From DTU089 sp964421815 (lineage in GTDB: Bacteria > Bacillota > Clostridia > Oscillospirales > Acutalibacteraceae), in the NCBI GenBank assembly GCA_964421815.1, contig CAYQYT010000007.1, forward strand, positions 71,318-135,317: a stretch of DNA of 64,000 nucleotides. The letters are read 5' to 3'. Under the pieces are notes generated by a model. That model was not told where the DNA came from. It saw nothing but the letters and a program-made list of their open reading frames with translations, and searched no databases. Positions 44,082 through 52,683 of the stretch are shown in pieces (within the stretch, counting starts at the first letter, position 1; each line of letters opens with the position of its first letter). The translations under genes and the position numbers were made by a program.

Positions 44082-45674
44082 TTAAAGTGTTTCAAATATT
44101 TTTGCACCCTTGGTATCAATCCACCGTAACAAAAGCGCCGATGCAACCGCCCCAACAACGGATATTGCAATCAGATATACAAGTGGTGTAATAAACTTCA
44201 TAACTAAAATATAGATACCGGCAAGTGCCGTTATAATGGCCCAACCGCCGAACAACGCAACCATAACACAAAGACTTTGTTTGACGGGGACGGTGGGGTC
44301 CGTCCAATTAAGATTGGGCATTTCGAGATTCAGTGCAAGACCTATCAGAGCCATCAACACGACAAAAATAACCGTAAACAGCAAAATGAAAATTGAGTGT
44401 ATCTCCGATATTTTCAAGGCTATGCACGCGCAAATTCCAAGGAAAACCGCGGGAATTACTGTTAACAGAACATGCAACTTTATTTTTGCGTGAAGAACCG
44501 CTTTAGCGGAAACAGGGTAAGACTGCACGAGCCAGAGATTTTTACCCTCAAGGGAAACGGATGGAGAGGTTATATCGTTAAAGGTACTGACCGTACAAAT
44601 CGCCGCCGTTACCAAAAGAGGTATTATACCTACATATTCTCCGAGCATTTGAGTGAGCATGGCGGAAATATCACCGGCTTTTACAAGCACCACAACTGCC
44701 GCAATGGGCATCATAATAATACCGAGACCGCAATTCATCATATAAATCGGGCATCCCGTAAAGCGACGGAGTTCTTTTATTAACAGGGCATTTCCCAAAG
44801 ATGCCGCCTTGGATGTTTTTTCCTTGTATGCTTTCTTAACAGCACCCTTGTTGGCCGTTGCAACAGAGAGAAAACTCTTTGACAACACAAGGTAGGTAAC
44901 AAGCAACATTGCCGCCACTATCAGTGTAAAAATCAAAAATGAAAGGGGCTTTCCCTGGGCACCCAATCCCATTTGATATAAAGGATACAAAACCTTTATA
45001 CTGTTGCCGATTTTTTCGGGTGCGGCAATAATGGACTGTATGATTTTGTAGGCACTGCCGTAAATATAGTAGTAACCCGCAATAAAGACAAGGGACAGAA
45101 TAACCGTAAGTATATTCTTCCTTTTTACTCTGCTGCTGATTGCCGCAACTAAAAATCCGAAAATACAGGAAAGGGTCAGCACCAGGAACGAGAGAACAAA
45201 GGGAAGCAAAATGTTGAACACAACCGAAAGAGCCCCCGGTTTCATGGTTATAAAATATACAAGCATGGTGGGGATTGCAATTATCAGTTCATACATAAGC
45301 CCCATGAGGTAAACTCCCGTAACCCTTGCTGCAAGAATTTTTCCGGGTGGTATGGGCATGGACAGCAAAAGGTCATTGTCCTTTGCAGTATAAAGGGATG
45401 AATAGGTATTGAATACGCTTCCGAACACACCCATAGCCACGGCAACAAGACCCATTATGGCAAAGTACAGCCAACCGAAGCCCGCTTCAAAAAGCGGCTT
45501 GCAAAGACCCTGTGCCATTTCATAAAAGAACACACCGAGAAGTCCGAAAAGGAAGAGATACAAAAGGGCGAACCCGATAATTCCGCCTTTTGTGCGGTTC
45601 TTTCCGCTTTTGCGGTCGAAATACACCCAGGAGAAAACTTCCATTATCTGCTTTTTAAACAGAGCTTTTGTCAT
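44082..45674 (-). CDS. ABC transporter permease (ABC-2 exporter type)
   Basis: A 530-residue protein with about twelve membrane helices and short loops. No ATPase motif. It starts within the stop of the ATPase gene (4-base overlap), so it is its membrane partner. The large size and the conserved DNDLLLSMPIPPGKILAARV segment (~95-115) fit large ABC-2 type exporters of Clostridia. The substrate is unknown. LiaF-like and DUF4097-like genes follow, which suggests envelope stress or peptide export. Confidence 0.85.
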   Translation of the reverse strand: MTKALFKKQIMEVFSWVYFDRKSGKNRTKGGIIGFALLYLFLFGLLGVFFYEMAQGLCKPLFEAGFGWLYFAIMGLVAVAMGVFGSVFNTYSSLYTAKDNDLLLSMPIPPGKILAARVTGVYLMGLMYELIIAIPTMLVYFITMKPGALSVVFNILLPFVLSFLVLTLSCIFGFLVAAISSRVKRKNILTVILSLVFIAGYYYIYGSAYKIIQSIIAAPEKIGNSIKVLYPLYQMGLGAQGKPLSFLIFTLIVAAMLLVTYLVLSKSFLSVATANKGAVKKAYKEKTSKAASLGNALLIKELRRFTGCPIYMMNCGLGIIMMPIAAVVVLVKAGDISAMLTQMLGEYVGIIPLLVTAAICTVSTFNDITSPSVSLEGKNLWLVQSYPVSAKAVLHAKIKLHVLLTVIPAVFLGICACIALKISEIHSIFILLFTVIFVVLMALIGLALNLEMPNLNWTDPTVPVKQSLCVMVALFGGWAIITALAGIYILVMKFITPLVYLIAISVVGAVASALLLRWIDTKGAKIFETL

Positions 45675-46381
45675 TTCTCTTCCTCCAATTCCAAGAACAC
45701 ATCTTCAAGGGAGGTATCGCCCTTAACTTCTTCAACACTTCCCCATTTAATAAGTCTGCCGTTTTTGATAATGGCAATTTTGTCGCAAAGTTTTTCGGCA
45801 ACCTCAAGAACGTGGGTGGAAAAGAAAATTGCGCCGCCCTTATCACACATTTCTCTCATAATCTGTTTTAACAGATGGGAGGCTTTGGGGTCAAGTCCCA
45901 CAAAGGGCTCATCCATAATAATAAGTTTCGGGGAATGAATCAAAGCGGATATAATGGCAAGTTTTTGCTTCATGCCGTGGGAATATGCCGATATGGGTTG
46001 AGCCAGGTCAGCGGTTATTTCAAATGCATCGGCATATTTGTGAATTAGTTCCTGTCGCTCATCGGCACCGACACCGAATATGTCCGCCGTGAAATTCAAA
46101 AACTGAATACCCGTCATAAAATCGTAAAGGTCGGGATTGTCGGGAATATAGGCAATTTTACTTTTGCAAACAAGGGGATTTTCTTTCATTGATACTCCGT
46201 CAACAAAAATCTCGCCGCTGTCATACTGCAAAATGCCGCAACAGGATTTAAGGGTGGTTGTCTTCCCGGCACCGTTATGGCCGATAAAACCGTATATCTC
46301 CCCCGGTTCAATGTGCAAGGAAAGGTCATCGACGGCTTTTTTATTCCCGTAGGTTTTAGTTAAATTTTCTATTTTCAGCAT
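45671..46381 (-). CDS. ABC transporter ATP-binding protein
   Basis: A ~236-residue ATPase: GFIGHNGAGKTTTLKSC (Walker A), a Q-loop-like region, ISAYSHGMKQKLAIISALI (signature SHGMKQ) and LIIMDEPFVGLDPKA (Walker B with Glu). The ATG at 46381 has GGGAGG 9 bases upstream; earlier in-frame starts lack a site. First gene of a four-gene minus-strand operon (ATPase, permease, LiaF-like, DUF4097-like), divergent from tetR. Confidence 0.93.
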   Translation of the reverse strand: MLKIENLTKTYGNKKAVDDLSLHIEPGEIYGFIGHNGAGKTTTLKSCCGILQYDSGEIFVDGVSMKENPLVCKSKIAYIPDNPDLYDFMTGIQFLNFTADIFGVGADERQELIHKYADAFEITADLAQPISAYSHGMKQKLAIISALIHSPKLIIMDEPFVGLDPKASHLLKQIMREMCDKGGAIFFSTHVLEVAEKLCDKIAIIKNGRLIKWGSVEEVKGDTSLEDVFLELEEEK

Positions 46382-46675
46382 GGTAAGTTTCCTCCCATTC
46401 ACCATATTTATCAGCTTACAGCCATATTGTACAACACTTTTTCCTTTTTGAATAGGGATTTTTTTAGTTTGTTGTGTCAATTATATAGAAATATTCTCAT
46501 TCATCATCGGAATTTCCGCTGTTTTATAATATTCTGCACAAAATCCCCTTTCAACAACAGTCGCTTTTTTCAGAAAAATGTGTTTGTTCTGTATATAGGA
46601 TACAGAATCCTCTGTCTTTGTTGGATTTTGATAAAAACACGTGCAAAACGATACTATAATTTTTTTGTTATTTAC

Positions 46676-46718
46676 TTGACATTTAAATGTATGAAGAATA
46701 AAATGTAAATGAGCATTT
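46676..46718 (+). promoter_or_regulatory. tetR promoter with two palindromic candidate operators
   Basis: TTGACA (46676), 17 bases, TAAAAT (46699-46704). A perfect palindrome ACATTTAAATGT (46679-46690) overlaps the -35 and spacer, and AAATG-AG-CATTT (46707-46718) follows the -10. Both fit a self-regulating TetR site and share the ATTT/AAAT core. The rest of the 362-base gap is A/T-rich and must also hold the promoter of the divergent ABC operon, which I could not place. Confidence 0.65.
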
Positions 46719-46743
46719 GTTTTTTAAAAAAGGTGGTTATTTA

Positions 46744-47346
46744 TTGAAAATCGTAAATGAAACTGCCCGCAGGGCAAAACAAATTGATATTATGGAAAAA
46801 TGCTTCGATTGTTATGCGGAGCATGGGCTTACCGGAGTTGGTGTGAAAGCGGTTTCGGAAGCCTGCGGATGCAATGTTGCAAGCCTTTATCAGTATTTTG
46901 AAAATCTGGATGACCTCATAATACAATCCACCGAATACTGTATGAGCAAGGTGGAAGATGATTTTATGGTGAAAGCCCCCACGGATGTTAGAGATTTGTG
47001 GCGGTTCATAGAGGAGGTCCCCCATTGGACTGCAGAAAAGCACGGCAAGAAATACCGACTTATGTATCAGGTCTATACCCATCCGAAATACAGAAAATAC
47101 GGGCAGAAATTCTTTGCAGGTGTTGACAAGCGTTATACCGAATACGCAAAACTGCTTGAGAGTAAACTCGGTATTCCCTACGAAAAGCTGACGCCGCTGA
47201 TATTCATTTTTATCAGAGCCTGCGTACACTACGCAATGTTTGAAGATGAGTTCTATCTGAAGTCCCAGATTGATGTACTCAAAGAAGCCCTTGAACTTTT
47301 CATTGTTAAATACAACCCAAAATATAACCCGAATGTTATTTCTTAG
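46744..47346 (+). CDS. TetR/AcrR-family transcriptional regulator
   Basis: A ~200-residue protein. The N-terminal helix-turn-helix reads HGLTGVGVKAVSEACGCNVASLYQYFENLDDLI, the TetR pattern; the C-terminal part is a helical ligand domain. The likely start is TTG at 46744, with AAGGTGG ~8 bases upstream. The next gene, a giant secreted protein, begins 12 bases after its stop, so tetR and the two giant genes may be one transcript. It may also control the divergent ABC operon. Confidence 0.88.
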   Translation: MKIVNETARRAKQIDIMEKCFDCYAEHGLTGVGVKAVSEACGCNVASLYQYFENLDDLIIQSTEYCMSKVEDDFMVKAPTDVRDLWRFIEEVPHWTAEKHGKKYRLMYQVYTHPKYRKYGQKFFAGVDKRYTEYAKLLESKLGIPYEKLTPLIFIFIRACVHYAMFEDEFYLKSQIDVLKEALELFIVKYNPKYNPNVIS

Positions 47347-47358
47347 GAGGCAACTGTA

Positions 47359-50300
47359 ATGAAAAAACGAATTTTAAGTATCATACTTACAATCTGTATG
47401 GTGGTGTCAATGGTATCCGCCGTTCCCGCAACTGCATTTGCGGCGTATTCCGACTATACCGTGACGGGTTATACCGTCCTTGAAGGTTCGGGGGGCAACA
47501 GCGGTGAAGGACACGGAAATATTCTGGACGGTAATACCGGTACAAAATGGTGTGTAAATAATTTTTCAAGCGGTTACATCGTTTTTTCCGTTGCTTCCGC
47601 AGAAAATGTCAGCGGATACACAATAACCACCGCAAACGACAACGCCGGGTACAATGGCAGGAATCCAAAAAGCTGGGTGCTCTACGGATGTAATGATTAT
47701 ACGGTTACCGGCACGGGTACCTGGACTGAAATCCACAGTATTACGAATGATACTGTTTTGCAGGATGTAAACTTAACAACATTCTACTATGCTTTTGAAA
47801 GAGAGCAGACGGCGTACCAATACTTTAGACTTGAAATCAACGGAACCAAAGGCGCGAGTACAATGCAGATGAGCGAGTTCGCGCTGGTAAACTGCGATCA
47901 CACGTGGGGAGAAACCGTAACGACGGAGCCTACCTGTGAAACCGAGGGAATTACGTCAAAAACCTGTAGTCTTTGCAACGGTACCATAATTTATGATACC
48001 GTAGCCGCGTACGGTCATAATTACGATGAAAGCGGCACTTGTACACGTTGCGGAATCGGTCCGTTGTTCAATATAAGCGAAGGTAATGTCCGTATTATGA
48101 ATGACGAAGTAAACGAGGGTAAAATCAAGGCGCTCTACGGCAGCGGAGAGGTTGTACGGAATTTGGACCCCGAGAAAGTTATTACCGTAACCGGCAGTAC
48201 CGCAAGTTACGAGCTAAAAATAGAAACGGATAAGCCGGTGACGGTCAGGGCAAAGGATCTCAGTATTGACAGTTCCGGACGAAAAGGTTCCTATGCCATG
48301 ACACTTCTGGGTGCCGATAACAGCGCTGAAGTTACGCTTATCCTTGAGGGTGATAACACCTTTAAAGGCGGAAGAGATAAGGCAGGTATCTCGGTAGATG
48401 AAGGCAGAAAACTTACCATAAAAGGAAATGGAAAGGTTACGGCACAGGGCGGAACGTTCGGTGCCGGTATCGGAGGCGATGTTAACAGTTCCGGCGGCAC
48501 CATAATAATAAATAGCGGAACGATTACGGCAATGGGTGGACGTTACGGTGCCGGTATCGGAGGCGGTGGCCATTACGGTCAAATTTCAGGTGGCAGTTGC
48601 GGCACAGTAATTATCACCGGCGGTACGGTTGTAGCTACGGGAACTGACGGCGGTGCCGATATTGGCGGAGGAGACAAAAATAATGCCAGCGGCAATGTAA
48701 TTATCACCGGCGGAAATGTTACCGCTACCGGCAACAATATTGGCGGCAGTTCGGGTATTAAACCTACCGACAGCGAAAATCTGGAAGCATTCGGAGGTGT
48801 TACTCTCCCTGCTGATATTACAATTTCGGCGGACAAGACGCTGACTGTCCCCACGGGAACTACCCTGACAGTCCCCGCTGACGTTACTCTGACAAACAAC
48901 GGTACTATAATCAACAACGGAACTATAACAAATAACGGTACTATAATCAACAACGGAACTATTACCAACAACAACGCTGTTACCAACGAAAATACTATTA
49001 TCAACAACGGTACTGTTACCAACGAAGATACTATTATCAACAACGGTACAATTACCAACGAAGACACTATTACCAACAACGGTACAATAACCAATAACGG
49101 TGTCATAAATAACTTCGGCACCTTTGACGGCACGGTTTTGGAAAACCCAATCAATAATGCCGTAAACTATATGGATGAACACGGTACGGAAAAAATCTGT
49201 ACTCAATACGAATTAGTTGAATCCGACACTACAACATGGTCGGACGGCTGGTATGCGGTAAAGGAAAATGTAACCATTAGCAGCCGTGTAACTGTCAGCG
49301 GCGATGTCAAATTGATTCTGACCGACGGTTGTAACCTTACTGTAAACGGCGGTATTAAGGTGGACGGCGAAAATGCCCTTACCGTTTACTGCCAAAAAGA
49401 GGGTACGGGTAAACTGACAGCCCAAAAGATTGAGAATGACCAAGCGGGTATCGGCAGTAATTCCAGAGGTTCCTGCGGCACCGTTACCATAAACGGCGGC
49501 ACAGTAATTACAGAAGCCGGACTCAATGCGCCGGGTATCGGGTGCGGATATTTAGGTGAAGGCGGCACCGTAACTGTCAACGGCGGCACAGTAATCGCAA
49601 CCGGTGAAACAAGACGTCCGGGTATAGGCTCCGGTAACGGTTCTACCAACAGTACAATCGTAATCACAATCAATGGCGGTGTTGTAATCGCTAAGGGCGG
49701 CAATACTGTCGCCATTGATGGCAATGCCACCTACAACGGCGGTATCGTCTTCGCGAACGGTGAGGGCACTGTTTACAGTGATCAGGAGTTGACTTCCGAT
49801 CTGACTGTTTCCGAGGGTGAAACCCTTACTATTGGAGAGGGATTTACCGTAACAGTCCCCGAGAATATTACTTTGACCAATAACGGCACAATCAACATTG
49901 ACGGTACCGTCATAAACAACGGTACAATCCAAAATAACGGCACAATAAACAACAACGGTACCGTCACAAACAACGGCATCGTAACCGGCAACTATTACAC
50001 CGTCAGTTTTGACCTGAACGGCGGAGACGGCTCAGCTCCCGAGCAGATCTTCTTCAGTAGCGGTACACAAACCGTAACAAAGCCCGTTGCTCCCACAAGG
50101 GAAGGATACTTGTTCGAGGGCTGGTTCAACGGCGATACCCAATACGATTTCAGCTCGGTTGTTACACAGAGTATCACATTGACTGCAAAGTGGGTATCCG
50201 AGAATATTTCCACCGAAGCCGAACTGAAGAAAGTTCTTGCCCTGGGCGGTACATTCGTCAGGATGATTGCCGACTTCAAACTTTCAAGCACACTTGACCT

Positions 50301-52641
50301 GAGCGATAAGATTCTTACACTGGATCTCAACGGTCATACTCTCACAGGTAACATTCAACTTGCCGATAACTCTGCGGCTCCGAAGTCCATACTGACCCTT
50401 ATTGACAGCAACCCGGAGGTAGGCGGTGTAGTGAAAGGCAACATTACGCTGACACGCGGAAGCGGTTCGGCAAGCCACCTTTACGCCAACGGCGGTACTG
50501 TAACGGGGCAGACATCCTTGCCCAGTTATGCCGGCGGAATTTTCTGCACAAGCGACACACCCACCGCCTTTAAGGGCTATGTGGGTAATTACGGCGAAAT
50601 CCACGGCGGTATGTTCTACGGCAATATCAATACAGACTGTATCAGGGAAAAGACCGTAACATTTATGAACGGCAGCAGCCGTTATGCACTTCAGGTTGTA
50701 GCAGCCGGGAATAAGGTTGTAGCACCCGTTGCACCTACAAAGGCAGGTTATGTATTCGCAGGCTGGTATAACGGCGAAACCGAATATACATTCGGTTCCA
50801 CATTAAGCGAAAGTATTACACTTGAAGCACATTGGAAAGATATTACTGCTCCCACAGGTGAAATAAGCGTTGGCTCAAACAAGTGGAATGAATTCTTTAA
50901 CAATATTACTTTCGGTCTGTTCTTTAAAGAAACACAAAATGTAACAATCACCGCATCCGACAACGGCGGCGAAGATGTTACAATAGAGTACCTTTTAAGC
51001 GATAAAGAACTTTCTGCTTCAGACCTTAATACCGCAGTCTTTACCGCATATACCGGGGCATTTGATATAAGCCCGGAAAACAAGTACGTTGTTTATGCAA
51101 AACTTACGGATACAAGCGGTAACGTATCGTATATCAATTCAAACGGTATTGTTCTTGACGGCACTGCACCCGTAATTTCGGGTATAGAAAACGGAATGAC
51201 ATATTGCTCTGCACAGACGGTTACCGTTACGGATGAATATATTGACAGTGTGACGGTAAACGGTGTCAATGTCACACTCGACGAAAACAATCGGTTCATT
51301 CTGACTGCGACGGAGGGCGTGCATACAGTCATTGCCACCGACAAGGCGGGAAATAAGGCGGAAATGACCGTAACCATCGGTGACGCACACACTTACGAGT
51401 GGCAGAGCGCAGACGGACAGTATTGGAAAAAATGCGAAGTATGCGGTCATGAAACAGATAAAAAGGATATTCCCACTATTACCATAGAGGGTGCGGATGT
51501 TGTTTGCCTGACCCAGGATTATAAATTCAGTATCACTTTGCCCGATGGTGTAAGCGATTCAGGATACGGTTTTGAATTCGAAATTAAAGGCGACGGAAAT
51601 TTTTCGTTTACAACCGAAAACGGCAAAATGTACGGTGTTATACCTTCCGAATATTATGAGAGCAGTGAAAGCAGTTTTAACGTAATTACACATGCATATA
51701 CATCGGACGGTTTCCTTTTTGTTACAAGAAAAAGCGTTTCCCTTCTGAGTGAACATAACTATTCAGTCAGAGATACATTAGAGGAGCATCCCCATACAAT
51801 CACATACGTGTGCGGCGTTTGCGGAGCGGAGAAAAAAGAGTACGGAACAAGCGATACCTGTACCGCATGTATTTTCGATTTGACAAAGTTGTCCGACGGC
51901 ACTTACGAAGTTTCGGCATATAATAATTCGTCGAATAATGTGAATATTCCCTCCGAATTCAACGGTACGGCAATTACAAAAATAGGTGCGGCATGCTTTA
52001 AAGATAATGCAGTAATAAGTATCGTAGAGATTGCCGACGGTATAACATCAATCGGTTCTCTTGCATTTATGAACTGCCAGAAACTTTCGGTTGTTAAAAT
52101 TCCCGCAAGTGTTACTTCAATCGGCAGTTATGCATTATACGGATTCACCGGCTATATTCATTGCACAAACGGAAGTTATGCACACAAATATGCACTTGCA
52201 AACAATATTAAATATATTCTTACAGATGCAGATGATCCGGGAAATCCCATAATTGCAAAAGGCGACACAACAATTAATTACAATATTATTTTCACAAATA
52301 TTCACGGTTGCAATAACATAGAAGATATTATCACAATCAGCCCATACGGACAGGTTGTAGTTGATCCGAGTTATTCACATAAAGGTACGGAGTATTACGG
52401 TACCGGAACTGCAGTTAGTACATTTAAAAACGGTGTGCATCATGGGGACTTCACTTTAATTGTTGAAGGAGACCTTAACGGCGACAGTGTATGCAATGTT
52501 ATTGACTGTTCACTGGTAGAGTTAGCATCAAACGGACACACAACTCTTGACAGTGCTTACAAAAAAGCTGCGGATATCAATGGGGACAATGATATTACTG
52601 CAGAAGATTATCGAGATATTGTTAACTTGACGCTTTCGTGA
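47359..52641 (+). CDS. Giant secreted modular protein with C-terminal dockerin-like repeats
   Basis: 1760 residues. Signal peptide ~1-28 (ATAFA-AYS). A discoidin (F5/8 type C)-like domain follows (~30-180; DGNTGTKWC, PKSWVLYGC, YQYFRLEING), then CxxC modules (CSLCNG, CTRCG). Two Gly-rich beta-helix regions (~240-480 and ~620-840; GGTVIINGGTI patterns) alternate with Asn-rich NNGTI repeats (~513-583 and ~830-870). InlB-type repeats (FDLNGGDGS..GWFNGDTQY; ~881-944 and ~1094-1159), an Ig-like region, more CxxC modules, a leucine-rich SIGSLAFMNC..SIGSYAL part (~1510-1625) and a dockerin-like pair (GDLNGDSVCNVIDCSLVEL, ~1704-1722; DINGDNDITAEDY) complete it. No enzyme motif is seen. AGGAGG precedes the ATG. 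Probably a surface adhesin or scaffold component. Confidence 0.8.
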   Translation: MKKRILSIILTICMVVSMVSAVPATAFAAYSDYTVTGYTVLEGSGGNSGEGHGNILDGNTGTKWCVNNFSSGYIVFSVASAENVSGYTITTANDNAGYNGRNPKSWVLYGCNDYTVTGTGTWTEIHSITNDTVLQDVNLTTFYYAFEREQTAYQYFRLEINGTKGASTMQMSEFALVNCDHTWGETVTTEPTCETEGITSKTCSLCNGTIIYDTVAAYGHNYDESGTCTRCGIGPLFNISEGNVRIMNDEVNEGKIKALYGSGEVVRNLDPEKVITVTGSTASYELKIETDKPVTVRAKDLSIDSSGRKGSYAMTLLGADNSAEVTLILEGDNTFKGGRDKAGISVDEGRKLTIKGNGKVTAQGGTFGAGIGGDVNSSGGTIIINSGTITAMGGRYGAGIGGGGHYGQISGGSCGTVIITGGTVVATGTDGGADIGGGDKNNASGNVIITGGNVTATGNNIGGSSGIKPTDSENLEAFGGVTLPADITISADKTLTVPTGTTLTVPADVTLTNNGTIINNGTITNNGTIINNGTITNNNAVTNENTIINNGTVTNEDTIINNGTITNEDTITNNGTITNNGVINNFGTFDGTVLENPINNAVNYMDEHGTEKICTQYELVESDTTTWSDGWYAVKENVTISSRVTVSGDVKLILTDGCNLTVNGGIKVDGENALTVYCQKEGTGKLTAQKIENDQAGIGSNSRGSCGTVTINGGTVITEAGLNAPGIGCGYLGEGGTVTVNGGTVIATGETRRPGIGSGNGSTNSTIVITINGGVVIAKGGNTVAIDGNATYNGGIVFANGEGTVYSDQELTSDLTVSEGETLTIGEGFTVTVPENITLTNNGTINIDGTVINNGTIQNNGTINNNGTVTNNGIVTGNYYTVSFDLNGGDGSAPEQIFFSSGTQTVTKPVAPTREGYLFEGWFNGDTQYDFSSVVTQSITLTAKWVSENISTEAELKKVLALGGTFVRMIADFKLSSTLDLSDKILTLDLNGHTLTGNIQLADNSAAPKSILTLIDSNPEVGGVVKGNITLTRGSGSASHLYANGGTVTGQTSLPSYAGGIFCTSDTPTAFKGYVGNYGEIHGGMFYGNINTDCIREKTVTFMNGSSRYALQVVAAGNKVVAPVAPTKAGYVFAGWYNGETEYTFGSTLSESITLEAHWKDITAPTGEISVGSNKWNEFFNNITFGLFFKETQNVTITASDNGGEDVTIEYLLSDKELSASDLNTAVFTAYTGAFDISPENKYVVYAKLTDTSGNVSYINSNGIVLDGTAPVISGIENGMTYCSAQTVTVTDEYIDSVTVNGVNVTLDENNRFILTATEGVHTVIATDKAGNKAEMTVTIGDAHTYEWQSADGQYWKKCEVCGHETDKKDIPTITIEGADVVCLTQDYKFSITLPDGVSDSGYGFEFEIKGDGNFSFTTENGKMYGVIPSEYYESSESSFNVITHAYTSDGFLFVTRKSVSLLSEHNYSVRDTLEEHPHTITYVCGVCGAEKKEYGTSDTCTACIFDLTKLSDGTYEVSAYNNSSNNVNIPSEFNGTAITKIGAACFKDNAVISIVEIADGITSIGSLAFMNCQKLSVVKIPASVTSIGSYALYGFTGYIHCTNGSYAHKYALANNIKYILTDADDPGNPIIAKGDTTINYNIIFTNIHGCNNIEDIITISPYGQVVVDPSYSHKGTEYYGTGTAVSTFKNGVHHGDFTLIVEGDLNGDSVCNVIDCSLVELASNGHTTLDSAYKKAADINGDNDITAEDYRDIVNLTLS
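48895..49115 (+). repeat. Tandem DNA repeat encoding NNGTI units
   Basis: About fifteen imperfect 15-base units of the type AACAACGGTACTATA, coding N-N-G-T-I/V-T/I and N-E-D/N-T-I variants, lie in the giant gene. Wobble positions vary, so the array has aged. A shorter set lies at 49870-49985, and related ones at 54290-54570 and 55440-55560 in the paralogue. Confidence 0.85.
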
Positions 52642-52683
52642 ATGTGATTTAGTCCGAACATAATCTCTTAGGAGGAAAACTCA

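Noticed and set aside
48579..49206. Long open frames on the minus strand opposite the NNGTI repeats (191 and 206 codons)
   Set aside because: They arise from the repeat on the coding strand: low-complexity Val/Ile/Ser text, no ribosome site, fully inside the giant gene.
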